Shown one piece after another: positions 15,618 to 23,017 of a stretch of 34,067 bases of DNA; within the stretch, counting starts at the first letter, position 1; the number at the start of each line of letters is the position of its first letter. The stretch lies in the NCBI GenBank assembly GCA_025923455.1, contig JAICFW010000131.1, positions 1-34,067 on the forward strand. Reading direction: 5' to 3'. The notes under the pieces were generated by a model that saw only the letters and a program-made list of their open reading frames with translations, did not search any database and was not told the origin of the DNA. This DNA is from Nitrososphaeraceae archaeon. GTDB taxonomy: Archaea > Thermoproteota > Nitrososphaeria > Nitrososphaerales > Nitrososphaeraceae. The position numbers and the translations under genes were made by a program.

Positions 15618-17387
15618 ATGGTTGAAGACGGACCGACTGTAAAATTTCAAAAAATAGATTTTAATTATAACATCCGATATTTTAATGGCAGATACGCAAT
15701 ACTTCTATTTGCCTTTGGAGTAATACTAACAGCATTTGTAGCATTACAAAACGTTGAGGCGACTGTGGGAACAGATGAGTTTTCAAATAATAGTAAGAAT
15801 AATTATTCCCTTCCACAGTTGTTCAACAAAGTAAATCAATCCGTAGTTCAAATTTCAGTTACCGATGAAAATACACCTTACCAATTAGGATCTAGGCTAG
15901 GCTCTGGTGTTGTTTACGATAGTGCAGGACATATAATTACTAATTACCATGTAGTTAATGGTGCAGATGAATTACTTGTTACTTTTCCTGATGGACCAAT
16001 CTACAATGCTGAATTATTAGGCTCAGATCCTTATAGCGATCTTGCAGTAATTAAGATTAGTTCAGATCCTCAAGAAAAATTAACACCATTAATAATGGGA
16101 AATTCTTCAAATTTAGTTATAGGACAACCGGTAGCAGCTGTAGGTAATCCATTTGGATTATCTGGCTCCATGTCAGAAGGAATTATTAGTGGTTTAGGTA
16201 GACAATTGCCTTCATCTTCTTTACCACCAAGTGAACCATTACCACCATTATTTGGTAGAAACCAAAATCCATTGGGAACGTCATCATCTTTTTCGATACC
16301 TGACATTATTCAAACTGATGCTGCAATCAATCCGGGTAATTCAGGTGGCCCATTATTAAATATGAAAGGAGAAGTAATCGGAATAAATTCTGCGATATTT
16401 TCCAATACAGGATTATACGCTGGAGTAGGATTTGCTATTCCTTCTAATACAGTTCAAAAAGTTGTTACTTCATTAATCCAAACTGGTGCTTACCATCACC
16501 CATGGCTTGGTATAGTAGGTGTAGATATCACTCCAGCAATAGGAGAAGCAATGAAAATGAACCTGACTGAATCGAAAGGATTTTTGATAACAGATGTTAA
16601 TGCAAATAGTCCGGCAGATAAAGCCGGAATTCAAGGAGGAGATAGACTAGCACAAATAAACACCACAAATAGAGAAATAAAGCTGGGAGGAGATATCATT
16701 ATCGGGATTGATGGAAAGGCTGTTAGAAATATCGACGATCTTTTGTCTTATTTGGAACGTGAAAAAAGAGTAGGAGAAAATGTTACTTTATCATTTCTTA
16801 GAAATGGAGAGACACTAGAAGAAACCTTAACTTTGGAAAAAAGACCAGATTCAGAGAATATACTCCAAAGGGGTAACATGCAACCTTCATTAGGAGTGAC
16901 AGGGATTGATGTTAATCCCATAATTACAGAAGCAATGAATTTGACTGATTCAAAAGGGTTTCTAATCACTAGTGTTATAGCGAATGGCCCAGCAGATAAA
17001 GCAGGAATACAAGGGGGCTTTAAAGTTGAGATGCTAAACAATACTCAATATACATTAGGTGGGGATGTAATAATTGGAATAGATAATAAAACAATAGTTA
17101 CTGGTCAAGATATCAAAAATCATATTAATACCAAAAGTGAGGGAGATATAATAGGCCTGAAAGTTATAAGAGATGGAGAAATTATTAATATAGAAGTTAA
17201 ATTAGAGCTGTTACCTGTTACTACAGAAGAAGATTCCGAACGTTTCGACCAATTTAATCCATTTGGGGATGGAAATGGGGATTCCCAAAGAGATTACTAT
17301 GACAATCAACCGCAATTTCAAGAGGATCTAGAAAAGCAATGTCTAGAAACATTTAACGAATACATATGCAATTTTCTTTTCCCATAA
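15618..17387 (+). CDS. HtrA/Deg-type membrane-anchored serine protease with two PDZ domains
   Basis: 589 residues. An N-terminal anchor at 26-44 (YAILLFAFGVILTAFVAL) places the protease outside the membrane. The trypsin-like domain has His111 (TNYHVVNG), Asp141 (YSDLAVIKI) and Ser242 (NPGNSGGPLL), a complete triad. PDZ1 (about 295-410) and PDZ2 (about 424-530) share LGIVGVDITPAI/LGVTGIDVNPII and SPADKAGIQGG/GPADKAGIQGG, with a short insert (NNTQYTLGGD) in each carboxylate loop. Two late cysteines (ECLETFNEYIC-like end) may form a disulphide. The family degrades or refolds damaged exported proteins. A TATA-like TATTTAAC lies about 30 nt upstream, with the tandem repeat further up. It appears intact although it lies within the element. 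Confidence 0.92.
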   Translation: MVEDGPTVKFQKIDFNYNIRYFNGRYAILLFAFGVILTAFVALQNVEATVGTDEFSNNSKNNYSLPQLFNKVNQSVVQISVTDENTPYQLGSRLGSGVVYDSAGHIITNYHVVNGADELLVTFPDGPIYNAELLGSDPYSDLAVIKISSDPQEKLTPLIMGNSSNLVIGQPVAAVGNPFGLSGSMSEGIISGLGRQLPSSSLPPSEPLPPLFGRNQNPLGTSSSFSIPDIIQTDAAINPGNSGGPLLNMKGEVIGINSAIFSNTGLYAGVGFAIPSNTVQKVVTSLIQTGAYHHPWLGIVGVDITPAIGEAMKMNLTESKGFLITDVNANSPADKAGIQGGDRLAQINTTNREIKLGGDIIIGIDGKAVRNIDDLLSYLEREKRVGENVTLSFLRNGETLEETLTLEKRPDSENILQRGNMQPSLGVTGIDVNPIITEAMNLTDSKGFLITSVIANGPADKAGIQGGFKVEMLNNTQYTLGGDVIIGIDNKTIVTGQDIKNHINTKSEGDIIGLKVIRDGEIINIEVKLELLPVTTEEDSERFDQFNPFGDGNGDSQRDYYDNQPQFQEDLEKQCLETFNEYICNFLFP

Positions 17388-17504
17388 TTTTTATTATTAG
17401 AGATAGCTTAAAACAGTGTATTATGTATTCGATACCAAGTTTTCCAAGCTAGCTAGGTAATAGAACTTTTATTTATTGACAACAAATTACAAGATATATA
17501 AAAA

Positions 17505-17532
17505 AAGATGACGGTACCTCGGGTGGTACTGT
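17505..17532 (-). terminator. hairpin plus T-run after a minus-strand small frame
   Basis: ACGGTACC-TCGGGT-GGTACTGT forms an 8-bp stem (one G-U pair) at 17511-17532. On the minus strand it is followed by CATC and a T6 run, a bacterial-like intrinsic terminator 7 bp after the stop of the startless acidic frame. It lies between that frame and the convergent HtrA gene. Confidence 0.5.
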
Positions 17533-17539
17533 TATTCTC

Positions 17540-17689
17540 TTAAGTTTCTGTCATACCCTGTTTGCGATATTTTTCACGCGCTTCAGGACTGTCTGTTCCG
17601 GTTTCTCCCCCGCTTGCTATTTCAGTGTCGTCTTCTCTTTTGACTGCTGTTGGTTCATGTGAAGCAATATCTTCGGCGCTGTCATACGG
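17540..17689 (-). pseudogene. acidic 49-residue frame lacking a start codon
   Basis: The open frame encodes PYDSAEDIASHEPTAVKRED then TEIASGGETGTDSPEAREKY and RKQGMTET before TAA. The composition is protein-like and hydrophilic (Glu, Asp, Ala, Gly), unlike the AT-driven composition of chance frames here, and a terminator-like hairpin follows. There is no ATG, GTG or TTG before the upstream stop, so the 5' end is missing or shifted. It reads as the C-terminal part of a small disordered or stress-type protein; no family is recognised. Confidence 0.4.
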
Positions 17690-17824
17690 TAATTAAATTT
17701 TTAATGCTTCTCTATATGTATTTTCAAATATACCTTGTGCAATGGTTTCAAAAGATCGAAAAATGGTCTTCTACGACACCAAACTATTGAAATAAATAAG
17801 ATTTGAAATATTACTATTACATTA

Positions 17825-18154
17825 ATGGACAGAATTCCTAGTATTGCTGATCCCGAAAGGGACAATGAATTAGCTAAATGGATAATTTTAAAGTCCGCAT
17901 ACGAAAGAGATTTCGATGCAAATCGAGATCCGGTAATAAACATTTCAATTACAATTAGAGAAATAAGTGACAGAAATAGAGGTCAGGGATTCGGTGATTA
18001 TTTAGATGTGGCAAAAGAAATGAATTTACGCGAAAGCGACCCTCTCACATCTTTAATTGGTAATACAGATGAAGGAATACTAAGAATAACAGATGTTGGC
18101 AGGAATTATTATGAAGAGAACAAGCATTTGTCATTTACTGAATTAGATTTTTGA
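17825..18154 (+). CDS. small protein with winged-helix-like C-terminus
   Basis: 109 residues from ATG 17825 (MDRIPSIADPERDNELAKWI). It is cytoplasmic and charged. Near the end GILRITDVGRNYYEE resembles the wing and last helix of archaeal winged-helix regulators (I-x-x-T-x-x-G-x-x-x-Y). The first half, with AKWIILKSAYERDF, would be the first helices. The homology is faint and the protein could be something else. It lies 40 bp before the DUF72 gene on the same strand, so the two may be co-transcribed. Confidence 0.55.
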   Translation: MDRIPSIADPERDNELAKWIILKSAYERDFDANRDPVINISITIREISDRNRGQGFGDYLDVAKEMNLRESDPLTSLIGNTDEGILRITDVGRNYYEENKHLSFTELDF

Positions 18155-18194
18155 TATTAAAATGAAATTTATTCAGGGTTATTAACTTAAAGTA

Positions 18195-19097
18195 ATGCAA
18201 CACTATATTGGGTGCTCTGGCTGGAGCTATTCTTCATGGCGCGGGACATTCTATCCTCCAAATTTGCAGAATAGAGCATGGCTGCCTTATTATGCTCAGG
18301 TATTAAATTATGTGGAGATCGATTCAACATTCTATAATATACCTTCTGAATCAATGGTAAAGAATTGGAATAGAAGGACTCCTGATAATTTCAGATTCAC
18401 TGCAAAGTTTCCCAAAGTAATAACACATGATAAAAAATTCAAAAATGTAGAAAAAGAATTATCTCAATTTTACGAAAGAATGGAACCCATAAAAGACAAG
18501 TTACTAGCGTTACTAATTCAATTACCCCCATCTTATGAACTCAAGGAAGGGCTACAAGATTTAAGAAGTTATGATTTCTTTTTTGATGACACTTACAGAT
18601 ATGCGATAGAAGTCAGACATTCGTCATGGTTTAGTGATTTGGCATACAATTTTTTTAGAAATAGTAACGTGGCATTAGTTTGGAGTCAGATGGATAGGCT
18701 ACAAACTCCTCCAATAGTAACATCTGATTTCGTATACCTTAGATTGATTGGAGATAGAAGGTTAGCTGAAAATCAATTTGGTAAAATACAAATTGATAGA
18801 GCTGAAGAGATAAGAAGATGGACAGAAAAATACAAGGATGTTAAACGTAATGAAAAGAATATAAAAATTGGGATAGTAGCAGCAAATAATCATTACGGTG
18901 GATTCGGTCCTAGTACTGTTAACATGTTCAGAGAAATGATGGATATGGAAAGCTTGTCCTTTAAGAATGTGGATCTGCAAAAAGTCAACCAACAAATAAC
19001 TCTACAAAGTAGATTTGATTTGGATTCTGAATCAACTAAGAAAGGAAAGCAAACTTCAATATCCGATTTTATGACGGAAAAGCAGACAAGTAGGTAA
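18195..19097 (+). CDS. DUF72 (YecE-like) TIM-barrel family protein
   Basis: 300 residues. Family signatures: YIGCSGWSYSSWRGTFYP at the N-terminus, YVEIDSTFYNIPS, FRFTAKFPKVITHDKK, YAIEVRHSSWF and VYLRLIGDR. DUF72 proteins are widespread, have a TIM-barrel fold and no settled function; links to nucleic-acid or metal-dependent chemistry have been suggested but not proven. Length is normal (about 250-300). It has no signal peptide. It lies 136 bp upstream of the TIR-NACHT gene on the same strand. Nothing in the sequence ties it to defence. Confidence 0.9.
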   Translation: MQHYIGCSGWSYSSWRGTFYPPNLQNRAWLPYYAQVLNYVEIDSTFYNIPSESMVKNWNRRTPDNFRFTAKFPKVITHDKKFKNVEKELSQFYERMEPIKDKLLALLIQLPPSYELKEGLQDLRSYDFFFDDTYRYAIEVRHSSWFSDLAYNFFRNSNVALVWSQMDRLQTPPIVTSDFVYLRLIGDRRLAENQFGKIQIDRAEEIRRWTEKYKDVKRNEKNIKIGIVAANNHYGGFGPSTVNMFREMMDMESLSFKNVDLQKVNQQITLQSRFDLDSESTKKGKQTSISDFMTEKQTSR

Positions 19098-19156
19098 ATA
19101 CGTAGCTGAATTGTAAGATAATTAAAAAGAATAACACCTGACAAGAGATAAGAAAA

Positions 19157-19225
19157 ATGGGATTCGGTGTATACAAGGACATTGGAGCAAAGGGGAAGAG
19201 CTTTATTCACAAAGTACATATCTAA
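19157..19225 (+). CDS. possible 22-residue leader peptide before the TIR-NACHT gene
   Basis: ATG at 19157 and TAA at 19223-19225 give MGFGVYKDIGAKGKSFIHKV HI. It ends 8 bp before the ATG of the large gene, on the same strand, and has a basic amphipathic composition. It could be an upstream ORF, a small partner, the start of a lost gene, or chance. The only evidence is position and composition. Confidence 0.25.
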   Translation: MGFGVYKDIGAKGKSFIHKVHI

Positions 19226-19233
19226 TAATCATT

Positions 19234-21792
19234 ATGGATAATGGCGTGAAAGTCTTTATTTCTCATTCAAAAGAAGACAATCCACTAGTCAGTAAAATAA
19301 TTTCCGTTTTCAAAAAATATGATGTTGAATATTGGGTAGATTTTGAGCAAATTAAGGACGGTGTGATAATGAATAAACAAATTAACGAATGTCTGGAGGA
19401 CTCTTCTCTTTTCCTTCTTATTTGGTCAAAAAATGCTAAGAAATCGAGCTGGGTTCAAGCTGAAATTGCTGCATTAGGCGATCCTCAAGATCCATTAATA
19501 AAAAAAATAATCATATTCGTAATAGATAACACTAGATTACCCTATCCCATTTCTGGTCTTAAGTATAGACCCAAAATCAACAATTACAATGTAGAACTTG
19601 AGATTAAGATGATTATAAGAGAACATGGAAGCTTTCAATCACAAATCATCCTTTTTAAAGAGGACGTTCGTAATGACTATGAAAACCACAGTTATGATGA
19701 CCAATTTAAACCTGTAATAAGGGAATTTAAGAAATTTGATGGATATCATTTGTATGTTCCCCAATCTTTCGATTTCCTAAAAAATTTTTCATCAGATTTA
19801 TCAATGCCAATAGTAGATTCTGCTGAACTAGACAACATAGTTCAATATGTAGAAGAAAAATTAAATCTCGCCAGAAAAAATATAGCTGAATACTTAGCTG
19901 ACTTTACTATTGATGATATTTATAATTGGGTAACAAAAGCTCATGAGAAAATAGACGAAAAAGTAAAAACTAGATTAGAAGAGAAACAGAATCTTATATT
20001 GATCCTTGGCGATTATGGTTCAGGAAAATCCGGTTTATGTCAACACCAGATGTATAGGTTGTGCGAAGAACCAGATAGCAATACAATTCCATTATTCATA
20101 CCATTAGGGAGCTTTAAGAGTTACCATAAAGAGGAAAACGATAATCTGTTTGAGGAATTTTGTGAATATATAAAAAAGGAATATTTGTTTAATATAACAC
20201 ATTTAGACCTATTAGAGCTCATGAAAAAATACAGGATTGTTATAATAATTGATGCACTAGACGAATTAACTCACAGATTGGATCCTGCGACAGCTCAGGC
20301 TCATCTCGAGTATATGTTAAAGTTATCTGCCATTGTCCCAATCATTTTAACATGTAGACATACTTACTATTCCGGAGGAATTTCTAAATCACTGGTCTTT
20401 CATCCAAATGCAGTGAGAATTTTGGATTTCGACGGCAAGCAAATAGAACATTTTCTTGGTCTAAAGTTCTCTGGACAAAATATAAAAATCGATAATATTA
20501 AGCTAAAAATAAACTCTGATGCGGTACTCAAATCAATTGTAAAAAAACCTCTGTTTCTTAATATTTTTTGTGATAAGTTTGAAATTATGCAAAAGCTCGC
20601 ATTCATTAATGAAGCAGTACTTTTTAGAACATTAACGAGTGGTTGGCTAGAACATGAGTCTAAAAAACCAGTTCAGATAGTTGATCCAGAAGTCAAGAGA
20701 AAGGATATTAATCAAAGGTGTTCTGAAAGGTTGGCAATAATAGAATATACTAGCAACAATCCCGTTACAACTAATAAAATCAGGAATATTATTGAAGATG
20801 AATTTGAGTTTGATGCTTCAAATATTGAGACCGAATTTGATTCTTATATAAGATACGCTAGAGATTCTACCTTTCTTACCGTAGAGGAATTGGATTCTTT
20901 TAGATTTTTATTAAAACCATTTCTTGAATTTTTTGTGGCTTCAAGAATTGTAAGAGATATAAGAGAATATCCTACTAAAGGTACGGTTGATAACATTTTA
21001 CTATCACTTACACCCGAAATTTTTCAGTTCATTAAATCTATCATAGATCTTGATTGGATAATTAAACATCAAGCACTGAGTCTGATTCCAAGTATTGATA
21101 ACGCAAACGTGCGAAAATATTTGGATTGGTCAAATAACCTGATCAAAATAGTAGAACAATTTAGAAATAAAAAGAAAACAAACATTAAAAATGTTATCAG
21201 ATTACTGCATATGACTAATAGTCTGTCTCTAAAAGTTAATCTTAGCAATTTGAATCTAGATGAACTGAATGATAGAAGTTTGAATTTGAATGAAGCAAAC
21301 TTAGAAGGTACCTCATTAGTAAACGCAAAATTAAATGGTGTTAATTTTGTAAAGGCAAATCTTAAAGGTGCCAAATTGAATAAGGCGGAACTTATGGGGG
21401 CGAATTTTTCAGAAGCAAAATTAAATGGTGCTAATCTTACTCTTGCCCAATGTCAGAGGACAAATTTCACTGGAGCAAGAATGACTAATGTAACGTGTCA
21501 AGAAACAGATTTTAGTACAGCAAACCTGAGCGGAAGTGATTTTAACGGCTCATCTATCTATGATAGCAGGTTCATTGAAGCTAATATTGTGGCGGCAGAT
21601 TTTACCGGTGCTATCATCTCTAACAATAGCTTTCGCTCTGCTAATTTGAGTCGAGCAGAGTTTGCGGATAATAGATTCGGTGCTAATGACGGATTTGATT
21701 CTGCCAACCTCACTGATACAAAATTTGTAAGATTTAATCGTCTTCCGTTGCAACGAATTGAATTAACCAAGAGGGGAGCTATAATCTCTTAA
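19234..21792 (+). CDS. TIR-NACHT-pentapeptide repeat protein (NLR-like candidate defence effector)
   Basis: 852 residues. TIR domain at about 4-130: VFISHSKEDN, then YWVDFEQI, FLLIWSKNAKKSSWVQAEIA; Glu77 is at the position of the catalytic Glu of NAD-cleaving TIR domains. NACHT NTPase at about 250-480: Walker A GDYGSGKS (259-266), Walker B IVIIIDALDEL (335-345), ILTCRHTYY sensor region. A helical part follows with FLLKPFLEFFVASRI, typical after NACHT. Pentapeptide repeats (A-[ND]-L/F-x-x) run from about 664 to 830. In known NLR-type systems a repeat region senses, NACHT oligomerises and TIR destroys NAD+; that role is inferred here. It is the last gene before attR of the integrated element. 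Confidence 0.88.
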   Translation: MDNGVKVFISHSKEDNPLVSKIISVFKKYDVEYWVDFEQIKDGVIMNKQINECLEDSSLFLLIWSKNAKKSSWVQAEIAALGDPQDPLIKKIIIFVIDNTRLPYPISGLKYRPKINNYNVELEIKMIIREHGSFQSQIILFKEDVRNDYENHSYDDQFKPVIREFKKFDGYHLYVPQSFDFLKNFSSDLSMPIVDSAELDNIVQYVEEKLNLARKNIAEYLADFTIDDIYNWVTKAHEKIDEKVKTRLEEKQNLILILGDYGSGKSGLCQHQMYRLCEEPDSNTIPLFIPLGSFKSYHKEENDNLFEEFCEYIKKEYLFNITHLDLLELMKKYRIVIIIDALDELTHRLDPATAQAHLEYMLKLSAIVPIILTCRHTYYSGGISKSLVFHPNAVRILDFDGKQIEHFLGLKFSGQNIKIDNIKLKINSDAVLKSIVKKPLFLNIFCDKFEIMQKLAFINEAVLFRTLTSGWLEHESKKPVQIVDPEVKRKDINQRCSERLAIIEYTSNNPVTTNKIRNIIEDEFEFDASNIETEFDSYIRYARDSTFLTVEELDSFRFLLKPFLEFFVASRIVRDIREYPTKGTVDNILLSLTPEIFQFIKSIIDLDWIIKHQALSLIPSIDNANVRKYLDWSNNLIKIVEQFRNKKKTNIKNVIRLLHMTNSLSLKVNLSNLNLDELNDRSLNLNEANLEGTSLVNAKLNGVNFVKANLKGAKLNKAELMGANFSEAKLNGANLTLAQCQRTNFTGARMTNVTCQETDFSTANLSGSDFNGSSIYDSRFIEANIVAADFTGAIISNNSFRSANLSRAEFADNRFGANDGFDSANLTDTKFVRFNRLPLQRIELTKRGAIIS

Positions 21793-21955
21793 TTCACAAA
21801 CATGCGAAACAATAAGCCTCGGAATTGAAATACCATTATTTCAAGGATACATGTCTGGATATGCTCTTTCACTTTGTCCCCTGTTTTATGTCGCAAGTTT
21901 TATCTTGTACTAAGTGCCTTCTGTGTGTGATATGCAGTCTCATAAAAAAGGAACA

Positions 21956-21964
21956 CGAACCGAG
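21956..21964. repeat. right arm of inner inverted repeat
   Basis: CGAACCGAG lies 2 bp inside the attR core and is the exact reverse complement of 10034-10042. In a circularised element both arms would flank one copy of the 20-bp core. Confidence 0.5.
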
Positions 21965-21966
21965 GC

Positions 21967-21986
21967 TTCAAATCCCGGTCGGAGCA
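21967..21986 (+). repeat. attR core: duplicated 3' end of tRNA-Glu
   Basis: A perfect copy of 10007-10026 with no tRNA sequence upstream of it (preceding bases GAACCGAGGC do not match the tRNA). A chance 20-bp match in a 34-kb window is very unlikely, and the position at the exact tRNA end adds weight. Confidence 0.85.
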
Positions 21987-22129
21987 CTAATACTACAAGA
22001 TTCTGCAGTCCGGTAAAATCTCTTCATCTATACTTGATTTTATTCAAGAGTTATAGGGGGACTACCATTGTCATCATTATCTTGTAGCAGACAATATTCA
22101 TTGAAGAAAAATATTATCCTTGCTTATAG

Positions 22130-22339
22130 TTAGAAATACGACATCAATAGGCCTGACAATGATTTTGAGTTATCTGTTGTTTTCCTGACAATAAGTGAAT
22201 GACCTTCTCTAATATGAAAATAGTAGTGGAGTTTCGATAATTCATCAATGCTGGCTTCGGAGAAAAAGTCTTCATTATATCTAGCCAAAATTATCTTGCA
22301 ATCTTGACAGTAGATCTCTTTGAAGGGCACTCTCTGCAT
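22130..22339 (-). CDS. small CxxC protein downstream of endA
   Basis: 69 residues from ATG 22339. It starts MQRVPFKEIYCQDCKIILAR and continues LHYYFHIREGHSLIVRK. The single CxxC with two downstream His (HYYFHIREGH) could hold a metal ion. Similar small proteins with KLHYxxHIxxGH recur in thaumarchaea as far as I recall. It lies 30 bp downstream of endA on the same strand, so it is probably in the same transcript. Function unknown. Confidence 0.65.
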   Translation of the reverse strand: MQRVPFKEIYCQDCKIILARYNEDFFSEASIDELSKLHYYFHIREGHSLIVRKTTDNSKSLSGLLMSYF

Positions 22340-22369
22340 TTAACATTTTCCTGGCTTGTTTATTAACTA

Positions 22370-22963
22370 TTATCTTTCCTGGAGAGTTAAACTTGTCTCC
22401 TGTTTCTTGTTCTGATTAAATTTCATATTCGTGAGCTTATAATAGATAACTTCACCACGTCTTTCAACCACAGCAGCAATCGCATTTTTTCCCATTGTTT
22501 CAATTTCACGTACATTTTTTGAAAGCTCTCCGACCTTCACATTAATGCCTTCATTAATGCAAAACACTACGAATTTTGCACGTTTCTTTTCATAGCCTCC
22601 TCTTTCGTAAACCCTAAAATCAGCACCAAATCCAAATCCTTCTTTTACAACATATCCCCTACTTCTTAAGTCCCTATAGACAAGAAATTTAGTAACTATT
22701 TCCTTATCATATTTTAAAGCCTGTTTTAGCAAACCGCCAAAGTTATCTATACTACCGTTCGTAATGATCAGTTTGTTGAGGTAAATGAGGTAAAGTGCTT
22801 CGTATGTTTCAAGAAAATAATCGTTGTCTTCTTTATCTCCATATCCTTTGGTTCGAAGCTGATCTTGAGATCTTGTATCAATTATCTTTATCAAAGATTT
22901 TTTGGTCAGGAATCCCTCAATGATGTTTTGGAATTCACTGTTTTGATCTGCTTCTGAAGACAT
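22370..22963 (-). CDS. endA: tRNA-splicing endonuclease subunit (EndA family)
   Basis: 197 residues. The C-terminal half matches the tRNA-intron endonuclease core: KFLVYRDLRSRGYVVKEGFG, then FGADFRVYERG and AKFVVFCINEG, ending with GKNAIAAVVERRGEVIYYKL. Tyr119 and Lys159 fit two of the three catalytic residues. The third, a His normally just before the AKFLV strand, is replaced by Arg128 (KKRAKFVV). The N-terminal half is the usual small helical domain. The enzyme cuts bulge-helix-bulge introns from pre-tRNA. The missing His suggests a structural subunit of a heteromeric enzyme, or an alignment I misjudge. It is divergent from rpl10e with 54 bp between starts. Confidence 0.82.
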   Translation of the reverse strand: MSSEADQNSEFQNIIEGFLTKKSLIKIIDTRSQDQLRTKGYGDKEDNDYFLETYEALYLIYLNKLIITNGSIDNFGGLLKQALKYDKEIVTKFLVYRDLRSRGYVVKEGFGFGADFRVYERGGYEKKRAKFVVFCINEGINVKVGELSKNVREIETMGKNAIAAVVERRGEVIYYKLTNMKFNQNKKQETSLTLQER

Positions 22964-22990
22964 AACGATTAAATCACTCTGAAAGGGGGA

Positions 22991-22998
22991 TTTAAGTA
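22991..22998. promoter_or_regulatory. TATA-like box shared by rpl10e and endA
   Basis: TTTAAGTA (reverse TACTTAAA) is centred about 24 nt before the GTG of rpl10e and about 31 nt before the ATG of endA on the other strand. It is the only good box A candidate in the 54-bp gap for either gene. Confidence 0.45.
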
Positions 22999-23017
22999 TT
23001 AAAACAAGTGATGATTT

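Larger units (their letters stand above)
10027..21986. mobile_element. integrated genomic element of about 12.0 kb in tRNA-Glu
   Basis: The element is bounded by a perfect 20-bp repeat of the tRNA-Glu 3' end. The left end carries a tyrosine-recombinase N-terminal fragment immediately inside attL; the right end carries a TIR-NACHT protein just before attR. The inner ends also hold a 9-bp inverted repeat (CTCGGTTCG at 10034-10042, CGAACCGAG at 21956-21964) that would flank the core in the joined circular form. Inside are several relics (recombinase, AAA+ ATPase, permease, secreted-protein tails) next to intact cargo. No replication gene and no recombinase catalytic domain are visible, so it is probably an immobile remnant or depends on a helper. 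Stepwise build-up of more than one insertion at this tRNA is also possible. Confidence 0.75.
21793..22129. other. right end of the element and junction with core DNA
   Basis: Apart from the attR core and the inverted-repeat arm this stretch holds nothing I can support. The listed + ORF at 21825-22016 runs straight through the tRNA fragment and has no credible composition. No recombinase C-terminal fragment is found here. Confidence 0.5.

Noticed and set aside
17701-17943. 80-residue minus-strand ORF
   Set aside because: It is a shadow of the 17825 gene and its hydrophobicity comes from the AT-rich promoter region.
21825-22016. 63-residue + strand ORF
   Set aside because: It translates straight through the tRNA-derived attR sequence and has no protein-like pattern; treated as chance.
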